Below are positions 28,162-36,928 of a stretch of 64,000 nt of DNA, piece after piece. The notes under the pieces are model-generated. The model did no database searches and was not told the origin of the DNA. It worked only from the letters and a program-made list of their open reading frames with translations. A program made the position numbers and the translations under genes. Source of the DNA: Sphingomonas sp. NBWT7 (lineage in GTDB: Bacteria; Pseudomonadota; Alphaproteobacteria; Sphingomonadales; Sphingomonadaceae); assembly GCF_014217605.1 (NCBI RefSeq), contig NZ_CP043639.1, forward strand, positions 829,501 through 893,500, in the 5' to 3' direction. Position 1 is the first letter of the stretch. Each line of letters starts with the position of its first letter.

Positions 28162-29337
28162 ATGTCCAAGCTTCTGTCGTATCTCGCGTTGCCCGCGATC
28201 GCGCTGTCGGTCGCCTATCCGTCCGCCGCTTCCGCCCCGCAGTTCCAGACAGTCGCGCCGGTCGCGTTCATGGAAGACCTGTCGTCGGGCGCGGTGCTCT
28301 TCGCCAAGGATGCCGACCGTCGCATGCCGCCGGCGTCGATGGCGAAGATGATGACGGTGTTCGTCGTGTTCGACATGATCAAGCGCGGCGAGCTCAAACT
28401 CGACACCGAGTTCGAGGTGCGGCCGGAGACCTGGCAGCGCTGGCACGGCCCGGCGGCCGGATCGACGATGTTCCTGTCGGTCGGCGAGAAGGTGTCGGTG
28501 GCGAACCTGCTCTACGGCATCGTCGTGCTTTCCGGGAACGACGCCTGCGTCGTGTTGGCGGAAGGGATCTCGGGAACCGAGGAAGCCTTCGTCCAGCGGA
28601 TGAACGAGGTTGCCAAGCGGATCGGGCTCGACAACAGCCATTACGGCACGTCGAACGGCTGGCCCGACAACGGCGTCACCTATGTGACGGCGCGCGATCT
28701 GGCAAAGCTCGCGGCGACGACGATCCAGGAGCATCCGAGCCTCTACAAGCAATTCTATTCGCGGCGTGAATTCACCTGGGGCAAGACGCTCGGTTCGGGC
28801 AGCGACATCACGCAGGCGAACCGCGATCCGCTGCTTGGCCGCGTCGCCGGCGCCGACGGGCTCAAGACCGGCCATACCGAGGAGGCGGGCTACGGCTTCA
28901 CCGGTTCGGCGGAGCAGAACGGTCGCCGTCTCGTCATGGTGCTTGCCGGGCTGACCAGCTTCAACCAGCGCATCTCCGAATCGGTGCGCTTCATGGATTG
29001 GGGCTTCCGCGCGTGGCAGGCCAAGCCGATCGTGAAGCAGGGCCGCAAAGTGGGCGATGCCGAGGTTCAATTGGGCGGCGCCTCGACCGTCGGGCTCGTC
29101 GCGCCGCGTGACTTGAAGGTTGCGCTGCCGTCGGGCGCAGTGCCGACGATGTCGGCGAAGGTCGTATATCAGGGGCCGATCAAGGCGCCGATCAAGGCCG
29201 GCGCACACGTCGCCGATCTCGTCGTCACCTCGCCCGGTCTCCCCGAGCAGACGCTGCCGCTCGTCGCGGAGGCGGATGTCGCGGAGGCGGGCTTCTTCGG
29301 CCGCGCCTGGGCCGGCCTGACGGGCATGTTCGGATGA
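28162..29337 (+). CDS. D-alanyl-D-alanine carboxypeptidase (PBP5/6 type)
   Basis: This low-molecular-mass penicillin-binding protein removes the terminal D-Ala from pentapeptide stems. The signal peptide ends near SAASA. The SxxK motif is SMAK at residues 59-62, SxN is SGN in VVLSGNDACVV, and KTG is in GLKTGHT. A C-terminal beta-rich PBP5_C domain and a terminal amphipathic helix (AGFFGRAWAGLTGMF) follow; the helix probably anchors the enzyme to the membrane. I chose ATG 28162. tmk follows with a four-base overlap. Confidence 0.95.
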   Translation: MSKLLSYLALPAIALSVAYPSAASAPQFQTVAPVAFMEDLSSGAVLFAKDADRRMPPASMAKMMTVFVVFDMIKRGELKLDTEFEVRPETWQRWHGPAAGSTMFLSVGEKVSVANLLYGIVVLSGNDACVVLAEGISGTEEAFVQRMNEVAKRIGLDNSHYGTSNGWPDNGVTYVTARDLAKLAATTIQEHPSLYKQFYSRREFTWGKTLGSGSDITQANRDPLLGRVAGADGLKTGHTEEAGYGFTGSAEQNGRRLVMVLAGLTSFNQRISESVRFMDWGFRAWQAKPIVKQGRKVGDAEVQLGGASTVGLVAPRDLKVALPSGAVPTMSAKVVYQGPIKAPIKAGAHVADLVVTSPGLPEQTLPLVAEADVAEAGFFGRAWAGLTGMFG

Positions 29338-29960
29338 CGGGTCGCTTCCTCTCGCTCGAAGGGGGCGAGGGGGCGGGCAAATCGACACAGGTGCGCGCAC
29401 TCGCGGCAGCGATCGAGGCGTGCGGCGCTACCGTGGTCGTCACCCGCGAGCCGGGCGGCAGCGAGGGGGCGGAGGCGATCCGCGGCCTGCTGATGCAGGG
29501 CGAGGTCTCACGCTGGGATGCGCGTGCGGAGGCGCTGCTGTTCGCCGCTGCGCGCGCCGACCATGTCGAGAAGGTGATCCGCCCGGCGCTGGCTCTCGGT
29601 CACTGGGTGATCAGCGACCGGTATCTCGATTCGACGCGTGCCTATCAGGGGCTCGCAGGCGGGATCGACGACGCGGCGATCATGGCGCTGCACGCATTCG
29701 GCAGCGGCGGCCTGCTGCCCGATCGGACGATCGTGCTCGACCTGCCGGTGCAGGAGGGCGCACGGCGCGCGGCGCTGCGCGACCAAGGCTTCACCGATCG
29801 GTTCGCGCAGCGCGGCAACGATTTCCACCGCCGTGTCGCTGAGGCATTCCGCGGGTTCGCCGAGCGCGAGCCGGCACGCGTGCGGATCGTCGACGCGGCG
29901 CGGCCTCCGGAGGCCGTCACCGCTGCGATTCTCGTTGAACTGGCCGACCTGCTACCATGA
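29334..29960 (+). CDS. tmk: thymidylate kinase
   Basis: Tmk phosphorylates dTMP to dTDP. The P-loop EGGEGAGKST is near residue 7, TREPGGSEGAE is the substrate loop, and DRYLDSTRAYQG is the conserved DRY/H motif. The length of 208 residues is standard. Both ends overlap neighbours by four bases (ATGA), linking it to the carboxypeptidase gene and holB. A tmk-holB pairing is widespread. Confidence 0.97.
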   Translation: MTGRFLSLEGGEGAGKSTQVRALAAAIEACGATVVVTREPGGSEGAEAIRGLLMQGEVSRWDARAEALLFAAARADHVEKVIRPALALGHWVISDRYLDSTRAYQGLAGGIDDAAIMALHAFGSGGLLPDRTIVLDLPVQEGARRAALRDQGFTDRFAQRGNDFHRRVAEAFRGFAEREPARVRIVDAARPPEAVTAAILVELADLLP

Positions 29961-30904
29961 GTACGATCCGTGGTCATGCAGCGGCGCAGGCCGCCTTCGA
30001 TGCAGCCGCCGCGAGCGGGCAGATCCACCACGCGTGGCTCCTCACCGGTGCGCAGGGCATCGGCAAGGCGACCTTCGCGCGGGAGGCGGCGATCGGCCTG
30101 CTCGCCCGAAGCGCAGGCCACGCCGCCAACGATCGCACGCGATCGCTGATCGATGCCGGCGCGCATCCCGATTACCGCATCCTCGAACGCCTGCCGAAGG
30201 ACGGCAAGCCCGACGGCGATCTCGCGCGCAGCATTACCATTGCGCAGGTCCGCAGCCTCCAGCCGCTGTTCGCGACGACCCCATCGCTCGGCCCCCGCCG
30301 CGTCGTGCTGATCGACGCGATCGACGATCTCGAGCGCGCCGGTGCGAACGCTTTGCTCAAGAACCTCGAGGAACCGCCGGCGGGCACTGTGTTCCTGCTG
30401 ATCAGTCACGCGCCCGGTCGCCTGCTGCCGACGATCCGGTCGCGCTGCCGCCTGCTGCGATTCGAGCCGCTGGCCGAGCGCGACATGCGCGCGGTGCTCG
30501 GCGACCTTCTGCCAGAAGCATCCGTGGAGGAGCAGGACGCGTTGGTTCGTGCCGGTTGCGGTGCCCCGGGCCGCGCGCTGCGCTTCGCCGGGCTCGATCT
30601 CGACAAGATCGACGTGGCGCTCGGCACGATCGCGCGTGACGGCGACCGCGCGAACGTTGAGCGCGTCAAGCTGATGCGCGCCTTGTCGCTCAAGGCGGCG
30701 CAACCGCGCTACGAGGCGTTCCTCGATCGCGTGCCGACGTTCCTTGCCGAGCAGGCGCCGTATCGCGCCGGTGCGGCGCTGCGCGATGCGCTCGACGCCT
30801 ATGACGAGGCGCGCGCGATCGCCGCGAGCGCGCGCTCGCTGTCGCTCGATCCGGGTGGCACGGTCTTCGAACTGGCAGGGGTGGTCGCGCGGCTCGCGCG
30901 ATAG
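29957..30904 (+). CDS. holB: DNA polymerase III subunit delta'
   Basis: Delta' is part of the clamp loader that places the beta clamp on DNA. The AAA+ fold shows a P-loop-like GAQGIGKATFA, VVLIDAIDDLERAGANALLK as the Walker B region and the sensor segment LISHAPGRLLPTIRSRC. At 315 residues it is of normal size. It sits between tmk and metG as in many bacteria. Confidence 0.93.
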   Translation: MSTIRGHAAAQAAFDAAAASGQIHHAWLLTGAQGIGKATFAREAAIGLLARSAGHAANDRTRSLIDAGAHPDYRILERLPKDGKPDGDLARSITIAQVRSLQPLFATTPSLGPRRVVLIDAIDDLERAGANALLKNLEEPPAGTVFLLISHAPGRLLPTIRSRCRLLRFEPLAERDMRAVLGDLLPEASVEEQDALVRAGCGAPGRALRFAGLDLDKIDVALGTIARDGDRANVERVKLMRALSLKAAQPRYEAFLDRVPTFLAEQAPYRAGAALRDALDAYDEARAIAASARSLSLDPGGTVFELAGVVARLAR

Positions 30905-30918
30905 TAGAGGCGCTGCCC

Positions 30919-32469
30919 ATGGGCGAGCCCTTCTATATCACCACCGCGATCAGCTACCCCAATGGCAAGCCGCATATCGGCCACGCCTATGAGGCGATCG
31001 CCGCCGACGCCATCGCGCGTTTCCAGCGCCAGGCGGGCTGCGACGTCCGCTTCCAGACCGGGACCGACGAGCACGGGCTGAAGATGGTGCAGACCGCGCG
31101 CGACCGCGGTGTCGCCGTCGCCGATCTGGCGGCGGAAATGTCGTCGCTTTTCCGCGCGATGTGCAACGATCTGGGGATTTCCTATGATCGTTTCATCCGT
31201 ACCACCGATGCCGATCACTATCGCGCGAGCCAGGCGATCTGGCGCGCGATGGAGGCCGCGGGCGATCTCTACCTCGATCGCTACGAGGGCTGGTATTCGG
31301 TGCGCGACGAGGCGTTCTACGACGAAAAGGAACTCGTTGTGGGGGAAGGCGGCGAGAAGCTGTCGCCGCAGGGGACGCCCGTCACCTGGACGGCCGAGGA
31401 AACGTGGTTCTTCCGACTGTCGAAATATCAGCAGCCGCTGCTCGACCTGTACCGCGACAATCCCGACTTCATCCGTCCTGAATCGCGCCGCAATGAGGTG
31501 ATGCGCTTCGTCGAGGGCGGGTTGTCCGACCTGTCGGTCTCGCGCACCAGCTTTGACTGGGGGGTGCCGGTGCCGGACAGCCCGGGGCACGTCATGTACG
31601 TGTGGGTCGATGCGCTGACCAATTATCTGACGGGCGCCGGCTATCCCGATGAGGCCGCGCCCTATTGGCCTGCCGATCTTCATTTGATCGGCAAGGACAT
31701 CGTCCGGTTTCACGCGGTCTATTGGCCGGCGTTCCTCATGTCGGCGGGCATTGCGCTTCCCAAGTCGGTGTTCGGCCACGGCTTTCTACTTCATCGCGGC
31801 GAAAAGATGTCGAAGAGCCTCGGCAACGTCGTCGATCCGGGCGATCTGGCGAGCGCATTCGGTGTGGATGCGCTACGCTACTTCCTGCTGCGCGAGGTGA
31901 GTTTCGGGCAGGACGGCAGCTATTCCGCCGAGGCGATCGTGACGCGCGTCAACGCTGAACTCGCCAATGCGTTCGGCAATCTGGCGCAGCGAACATTGTC
32001 GTTCATCGCCAAGAACCTCGCGGGCGCGCTGCCCGAGGCGGGGCGGGCGGATGACGCCGATGGCGCGCTGATCGAGGAAGTCATCGTCGCGGCAGCGGGG
32101 CTGAAGGCGGCGTTCGGCGACCTGATGTTGAGCCACGGGATCGAAGCGTGGATGCGCGGTGTCGTCGCGTGCAACCAATATATCGACGTGCAGGCGCCGT
32201 GGAGCCTGCGCAAGACGGATCCCGATCGCATGCATGCCGTGTTGCGGACGCTGGTCCGCGCGATCCGCATCCTCGCTATTGCCATCCTGCCCGTTGTGCC
32301 GAACGGCGCCGGTACGATCCTCGATCAGCTGGCCGTCGAAGAGGGCGAGCGTGATCACGCGGCGATCGACGATGACGACTGGTACGCGCGCCGTTCCGCC
32401 AGCGGCGTGCCGCTCGCGGCACCGTCGCCCGCTTTCCCGCGCCTCGAACTGCCGGCGGACGTCGCCTGA
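30919..32469 (+). CDS. metG: methionine-tRNA ligase
   Basis: This class I synthetase has the HIGH motif at residues 19-22 (PNGKPHIGHAYE) and KMSKS in GEKMSKSLGNVVDPG. At 516 residues it lacks the C-terminal tRNA-binding extension of the E. coli enzyme. The knuckle region around residues 125-155 contains no cysteine pairs, so it is the zinc-free subtype. It ends one base into tatD (TGATG). Confidence 0.97.
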   Translation: MGEPFYITTAISYPNGKPHIGHAYEAIAADAIARFQRQAGCDVRFQTGTDEHGLKMVQTARDRGVAVADLAAEMSSLFRAMCNDLGISYDRFIRTTDADHYRASQAIWRAMEAAGDLYLDRYEGWYSVRDEAFYDEKELVVGEGGEKLSPQGTPVTWTAEETWFFRLSKYQQPLLDLYRDNPDFIRPESRRNEVMRFVEGGLSDLSVSRTSFDWGVPVPDSPGHVMYVWVDALTNYLTGAGYPDEAAPYWPADLHLIGKDIVRFHAVYWPAFLMSAGIALPKSVFGHGFLLHRGEKMSKSLGNVVDPGDLASAFGVDALRYFLLREVSFGQDGSYSAEAIVTRVNAELANAFGNLAQRTLSFIAKNLAGALPEAGRADDADGALIEEVIVAAAGLKAAFGDLMLSHGIEAWMRGVVACNQYIDVQAPWSLRKTDPDRMHAVLRTLVRAIRILAIAILPVVPNGAGTILDQLAVEEGERDHAAIDDDDWYARRSASGVPLAAPSPAFPRLELPADVA

Positions 32470-33254
32470 TGCTCGCCGACAGCCACTGCCACCTTAACTA
32501 CAAGGGACTGGTGGAGGAGCAGCAGGCGGTGCTCGCCCGCGCTCGTGCGCGCGGCGTAACGGCGATGCTCAACATCGCGACGCGCGAGAGCGAGTGGGAC
32601 GACGTCCTCGCCACCGCGGAGCGCGAACCCGACGTCTGGGCGACGGTGGGTATCCACCCGCACGAGGCCGATCAGCATCCGCACGTCGATACGCAGCGCC
32701 TCGTCGCACGCGCCGCGCATCCCCGCGTCGTTGGTGTCGGGGAGAGCGGGCTCGACTATTATTACGACCATTCCGATCGCGCGCGGCAGCAGGCGAGTTT
32801 CCGCGCTCATATCGCCGCCGCGCGCGAGGCTGGGGTGCCGATCGTCGTCCACACGCGCGATGCCGAGGAGGATACCGCGGCGATCCTGCGCGACGAGCTG
32901 GGGAAGGGGGCGTTCACCGGCGTCATCCACTGTTTCACCGGCACAGGGGCCTTTGCTGATGTCGCGCTCGATCTCGGCTTCTATATTTCGCTGTCGGGCA
33001 TCGTGACGTTCAAGAGCGCGCGCGATCTGCAGGAGACGGCAAAGCGGCTGCCGCTTGAGCGATTGCTGATCGAGACCGACGCGCCGTTCCTCGCGCCCGT
33101 GCCGCATCGCGGCAAGCCGGGCGAACCTGCGTTCGTTGCCGATACCGCCAGCTTCCTGGCAATGCTACGCGGTGACGATCTTGAACAATTGCATGAGGTT
33201 ACCACGCGTAACTTCCATGCGCTGTTCAGCAAAACGGCGGCTACACACGGATGA
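32469..33254 (+). CDS. TatD family metal-dependent hydrolase
   Basis: TatD-type proteins are metal-dependent deoxyribonucleases or hydrolases with a TIM-barrel fold. The metal motif DSHCHL is at the N-terminus, GESGLDYYY, VVHTRDAEED, HCFTG and ETDAPFLAP follow in the expected order. Length is 261 residues. The metG-tatD-MBL hydrolase order is very common, though the exact substrate is not settled for most members. Confidence 0.94.
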   Translation: MLADSHCHLNYKGLVEEQQAVLARARARGVTAMLNIATRESEWDDVLATAEREPDVWATVGIHPHEADQHPHVDTQRLVARAAHPRVVGVGESGLDYYYDHSDRARQQASFRAHIAAAREAGVPIVVHTRDAEEDTAAILRDELGKGAFTGVIHCFTGTGAFADVALDLGFYISLSGIVTFKSARDLQETAKRLPLERLLIETDAPFLAPVPHRGKPGEPAFVADTASFLAMLRGDDLEQLHEVTTRNFHALFSKTAATHG

Positions 33255-34015
33255 AGGTGACGATGCTCGGCTCGGGGACGTCGTCGGGCGTACCGCGGAT
33301 CGGCAACGATTGGGGCTCATGTGATCCCAGCGAACCGCGCAATCGCCGCACTCGCGTATCCATTCTCGTCGAAACGGCGGATACCAAGATCCTCGTCGAT
33401 ACCGGGCCCGACATGCGTGCGCAGCTTCTGGCGGCGGATGTCGGCAAGATCGACGCGGTAATCTGGACGCACGAACACGCTGATCACGTCTTCGGCATCG
33501 ACGACCTGCGGCAGGTTTATCATCTGCTCGGCCATCCCGTGCCGGGTTATGCGCGGGTGGCGACGCGAGAGCGGCTAGAAGCGATGTTCGGCTATGTCTT
33601 CCACGGTCGCAGCGGCTACCCGCCGACGGTCGCGCTGCATGAGCTTCCTGATCAGCTCCGGATCGGATCGATCGACATCAGCGTGGTCGATCAACCGCAC
33701 GGATCGATTACTTCCGCAGGTTTGAGGTTCGAACATCAGGGTGTCTCGGCAGGCTACGCGACCGATATCTCCGCGATGACCGCGGCGATGCGCACGCACT
33801 ATGCAGGGCTCGACCTGCTGATCGTCGATGCGCTTCGCGATCGACCGCATCCGACGCATCCCGATCTCGGCCAGGCGCTCCGCTGGATCGAGGACTTGAA
33901 GCCCGGTCGTGCAGCGCTGACGCATATGGATCAGTCGATGGATTATGCGACGCTCGTCGCGAGGCTGCCGCAGGGCGTGGAGCCGGGCTATGACGGTTTG
34001 TCGTTCGAGCTATGA
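33251..34015 (+). CDS. PhnP-like metallo-beta-lactamase fold hydrolase
   Basis: This 254-residue protein has the metal-binding motif HEHADHVFGIDDLRQ and the GSGTSSGVPRIG start seen in PhnP and related phosphodiesterases. Two further histidines (DQPHGS and LTHMDQ) complete the site. PhnP cleaves cyclic ribose phosphates, but there is no phosphonate cluster here, so the physiological substrate is unknown. It overlaps tatD and the following 54-residue ORF by four bases each. Confidence 0.92.
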   Translation: MKVTMLGSGTSSGVPRIGNDWGSCDPSEPRNRRTRVSILVETADTKILVDTGPDMRAQLLAADVGKIDAVIWTHEHADHVFGIDDLRQVYHLLGHPVPGYARVATRERLEAMFGYVFHGRSGYPPTVALHELPDQLRIGSIDISVVDQPHGSITSAGLRFEHQGVSAGYATDISAMTAAMRTHYAGLDLLIVDALRDRPHPTHPDLGQALRWIEDLKPGRAALTHMDQSMDYATLVARLPQGVEPGYDGLSFEL

Positions 34016-34176
34016 CCGGCGGCGCACAGATCGTGCTGGTCGCGCTCACGTTGGTATTGCCGCTAGCGGCTCTGATTTCACGCCGGCCGCCGCTCGGCAC
34101 GACGATCAAGCTTGCCGCCATCTGGATTGCGATCTTTGCGGTGGTCGTTGCGGTCGCGGCGCTGGTCGGTAGCTGA
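34012..34176 (+). CDS. 54-residue hypothetical membrane protein
   Basis: This short ORF starts in an ATGA overlap with the PhnP-like gene and encodes two hydrophobic helices (about residues 7-23 and 34-53) separated by a basic turn (SRRPPLG). The sequence begins MTGGAQIVLVALTLVLPLAA and ends AALVGS. I do not recognise a family. Four-base coupling to the upstream gene and the two-helix layout argue that it is translated. Confidence 0.6.
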   Translation: MTGGAQIVLVALTLVLPLAALISRRPPLGTTIKLAAIWIAIFAVVVAVAALVGS

Positions 34177-34207
34177 CGCATCTCTCCCCTACTCACGACG
34201 GATTTAA

Positions 34208-34223
34208 CATAATGATTATTATC
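34208..34223. promoter_or_regulatory. AT-rich palindrome resembling a Fur-type box upstream of mazG
   Basis: The 57-base spacer before mazG is unusually AT-rich and contains the perfect palindrome ATAAT-G-ATTAT (34209-34219). It also holds three hexamers close to the Fur half-site GATAAT: CATAAT, GATTAT and, on the other strand, GATAAT. The mazG ATG is 11 bases downstream and has no visible ribosome binding site. The identity of the regulator is inference. Confidence 0.35.
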
Positions 34224-34233
34224 GGCGTACTGT

Positions 34234-35004
34234 ATGTTTGATCGGCAGACCCCCCTGAACCGTCTGCGCGAGATCATGGTGCGACTGCGGGATCCGGTAA
34301 TGGGTTGCGAATGGGATCGCGCGCAAACCGTGCAGACGATCGCACCCTATACGATCGAGGAAGCATATGAGGTGGCCGACGCCTGCGCGCGCGGCGACAT
34401 GGCGGATCTGAAGGACGAACTCGGCGACCTGCTGCTCCAAGTCGTGTTCCACAGTCGTATCGCCGAGGAAGCCGGCGCGTTCGATTTCGGCGACGTCGCA
34501 GCGGCGATCGGCGACAAGATGGAGCGGCGCCACCCGCACATCTTCGGCGAAGCGTCCGACGGTGGGCATCACCTATGGGAAGCGATCAAGGCGGAGGAAC
34601 GCGCGGCCCGCAGCGATCCGAGCGCGCTCGCCGGTGTTGCGCTCGGGCTGCCTGCACTGATGCGCGCCGAGAAGCTCCAGAAGCGCGCGGCACGCGTCGG
34701 CTTCGACTGGCCGGACGCCGATGGCCCGCGCGCCAAGATCGACGAGGAGTTGGCCGAAGTTGCCACCGCATCCAGCGCTGACGCCGTGACCGAAGAAGTC
34801 GGCGATCTGCTGTTCGCGGTGACGAACTGGGCACGCCATCTTGGCGTTGATCCCGAGGCAGCGTTGCGCGCGGCGAATGCCAAGTTCGAGCGACGCTTCC
34901 GCACGATGGAGGACGTCGCCGGCGGGTCGATCGACGGCTGCGATCTCGCCGCGCAAGAGGCCCTGTGGCTTGCGGCGAAGCAGCGCGAGCGCGACGCGGG
35001 CTAG
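34234..35004 (+). CDS. mazG: MazG nucleoside triphosphate pyrophosphohydrolase
   Basis: MazG hydrolyses NTPs and dNTPs to monophosphates and can lower damaged nucleotides or (p)ppGpp-related pools. Two MazG repeats are visible: CEWDRAQTV with EEAYEVADA and LKDELGDLLLQVVFH in the first half, and a second EELAEVATA with EEVGDLLFAVTNWAR. Length is 256 residues. The stop codon overlaps that of convergent hflX (shared CTAG). No mazE or mazF is present, so it is not part of a toxin-antitoxin unit. Confidence 0.95.
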   Translation: MFDRQTPLNRLREIMVRLRDPVMGCEWDRAQTVQTIAPYTIEEAYEVADACARGDMADLKDELGDLLLQVVFHSRIAEEAGAFDFGDVAAAIGDKMERRHPHIFGEASDGGHHLWEAIKAEERAARSDPSALAGVALGLPALMRAEKLQKRAARVGFDWPDADGPRAKIDEELAEVATASSADAVTEEVGDLLFAVTNWARHLGVDPEAALRAANAKFERRFRTMEDVAGGSIDGCDLAAQEALWLAAKQRERDAG

Positions 35005-36317
35005 GCGCCGTCGATGTCGCGCTGCTCGCCGTGGCGCTCGACGAAGCGGCGATGATCCGCCGGGGACAGGCGCACGTCATAATGCGCCCCCGCCTCGTCC
35101 ACGCTATGATCGATCACCTCGCCATGCTGATGCAGCCAGGCGGCAGCGGCACCGTTAGCGGCATCGAGCGTCAGCGCGTAGCGCCGATGCCCTTGGGTCA
35201 GTCGATCGGCGAGCGTTCGCAGCAGCGTGTCGACCCCTTCCCCACTCAGCGCCGAAAGGGCTACGACATCCTCGCGGCGGGTCGCCTCGGCAACCATTTC
35301 GTCATGCGCCGCAGGATCGAGTAGATCGACCTTGTTCCACGCCTCGATCATCGGCGTTCCTTCGGGAAGGCCGAGATCGGCGAGAACGCCTTCGACGTCG
35401 GCCTTTTGCGCCAACGTGTCGGGGTGCGCGACATCGCGGACGTGGACCAGCAGATCCGCCGAAACGACCTCTTCGAGCGTCGCCTTGAACGCGGCGACGA
35501 GCTGCGTCGGCAGTTCGGAGACGAAGCCGACGGTGTCGGACAGGATCGCCTTGTCGATGCCCGGCAGGCTGATCTGCCGCAGCGTCGGATCGAGCGTGGC
35601 GAAGAGAAGGTTTTCAGCCATCACATCGGCGCCGGTCACGCGGTTGAACAGCGTCGACTTGCCGGCATTGGTGTATCCGACAAGCGCGATCACCGGCCAT
35701 GGCGCGCGCTGGCGCCGCTCGCGGTGCAGCCCGCGGGTCCGCGTCACTTGCTCGAGTTCCCGGCGCAGTCGCGCCATGCGATCGCGGATCAGGCGGCGAT
35801 CGGCCTCGATCTGTGTCTCGCCCGGGCCGCCGAGGAAGCCGAAACCGCCGCGCTGCCGCTCGAGGTGGGTCCAGCTGCGCACGAGGCGGCCGGCCTGATA
35901 ATCGAGGTGAGCGAGTTCGACCTGTAAACGTCCCTCAGCGGTCGCCGCGCGCTCGCCGAAGATTTCGAGGATCAGCCCGGTGCGATCGATCACCTTCGCT
36001 TCCAGGGCGGTCTCCAGATTGCGCTGCTGGATCGGCGAGAGCGATGCATCGAACACGAACAGCGATGCCTCGTGCTGGCGCCCGAGCGTCGCCAGTTGCT
36101 CGACCTGCCCCGAGCCGATCAGCGTCGCGGCGCGCGGTGCACGCACGCGCACCGCCTGCCGCTCGACAACCTCGACGCCAATCGCCGCGGCGAGCCCAGC
36201 GGTCTCTTCAAGCCGCGCCTCATTGTCGCGCGACGAGCCGCCAAGGTCGGGGAAAACAACGATGGCGCGTGCGCCGCGCGAGAACTCCTCGCGATCGCGA
36301 TCGAATCCCTGGGTCAA
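35001..36317 (-). CDS. hflX: GTPase HflX
   Basis: HflX is a ribosome-binding GTPase that splits or rescues stalled ribosomes under stress. The N-terminal HflX domain ([27 protein letters not shown]) precedes the GTPase domain with [16 protein letters not shown] (G1), [10 protein letters not shown] (G3) and NKVDLLD (G4). Length is 438 residues. The ATG overlaps the hfq stop by four bases, and the hfq-hflX pair is conserved across Proteobacteria. Confidence 0.97.
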   Translation of the reverse strand: MTQGFDRDREEFSRGARAIVVFPDLGGSSRDNEARLEETAGLAAAIGVEVVERQAVRVRAPRAATLIGSGQVEQLATLGRQHEASLFVFDASLSPIQQRNLETALEAKVIDRTGLILEIFGERAATAEGRLQVELAHLDYQAGRLVRSWTHLERQRGGFGFLGGPGETQIEADRRLIRDRMARLRRELEQVTRTRGLHRERRQRAPWPVIALVGYTNAGKSTLFNRVTGADVMAENLLFATLDPTLRQISLPGIDKAILSDTVGFVSELPTQLVAAFKATLEEVVSADLLVHVRDVAHPDTLAQKADVEGVLADLGLPEGTPMIEAWNKVDLLDPAAHDEMVAEATRREDVVALSALSGEGVDTLLRTLADRLTQGHRRYALTLDAANGAAAAWLHQHGEVIDHSVDEAGAHYDVRLSPADHRRFVERHGEQRDIDGA

Positions 36318-36805
36318 TCTTCGTCCGACCCGCTGGTCTCTTCGGCGAGATTGAGCGGTCGCGCCGGCTGAATCGTCGACACGGCATGCTTGTAGACGAG
36401 CTGCGAGGTGCCGTCGCGCTGGAGCAGCATGCAGAACAGATCGAACGCGGCGATCTGGCCCTGCAGCATCACGCCGTTGACGAGGAACATGGTGACCGAA
36501 TCATCGGACTTTCGCACCGCATTGAGGAAGATCTCCTGCAACAGCGGCTGCTTCTTTCCCGTGTCGCCGAGCTGATCAACGATCGCGCCGACATCGATCT
36601 GCGCGCCCGGCATGATCGTCGAGATCGCGTGCTTGTAGATCAGCTGGCTCTGCCCGTCGCGACGCAGCAGGACAGAGAAATTGTCGAACCATGTGACGAT
36701 GCCCTGGAGCTTGACACCCTTGACCAGGAACAGCGTGACGGGGGTCTTCGATTTGCGCAGTGCGTTGAGGAACAGATCCTGAAGCGAGCTCTGCTTTTCG
36801 GCCAT
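36314..36805 (-). CDS. hfq: Hfq RNA chaperone, tandem two-domain form
   Basis: Hfq matches small RNAs to mRNA targets. This 163-residue protein contains two complete Hfq/Sm domains in one chain, residues 7-65 and 89-146, joined by a 23-residue linker and followed by an acidic tail (EETSGSDED). Both copies keep the Sm2 motif YKHA-(I/V)-STI, the proximal-site glutamine (Q9, Q90) and phenylalanine (F43, F124). They differ at two key sites. The lysine matching E. coli K31 is K32 in the first and methionine (M113) in the second. The rim is RKSK in the first and RKSD in the second. Three chains would form a pseudo-hexamer. It is coupled to hflX. Confidence 0.97.
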   Translation of the reverse strand: MAEKQSSLQDLFLNALRKSKTPVTLFLVKGVKLQGIVTWFDNFSVLLRRDGQSQLIYKHAISTIMPGAQIDVGAIVDQLGDTGKKQPLLQEIFLNAVRKSDDSVTMFLVNGVMLQGQIAAFDLFCMLLQRDGTSQLVYKHAVSTIQPARPLNLAEETSGSDED

Positions 36806-36827
36806 GCCGTGATGCCCTTCGTTCTTG

Positions 36828-36843
36828 GCGGGGTTTGCCCCGC
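36828..36843 (-). promoter_or_regulatory. hairpin in the hfq 5' leader
   Basis: GCGGGG and CCCCGC form a perfect six-pair stem with a four-base loop, 22 bases upstream of the hfq ATG. On the minus strand the loop is A-rich (CAAA). No U tract follows, so it is not a terminator for ntrX. It could influence hfq mRNA stability or autoregulation. Confidence 0.35.
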
Positions 36844-36928
36844 GATGCGCCGGTACCCGGCGTCGGATTGCGGCCCATGCGGCCTGCCAATCGCAATGTA
36901 GGAAGCCGGACCGCGCCGGTCCAGCACC

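Noticed and set aside
28114..29400. 428-residue open frame antisense to the D,D-carboxypeptidase gene
   Set aside because: It is the shadow of a gene with intact catalytic motifs, and the composition is again Arg/His/Leu biased.
34234..35004. MazG as part of a mazEF-type toxin-antitoxin module
   Set aside because: Neither mazE nor mazF is present. The convergent neighbour is hflX and the upstream genes are hydrolases.
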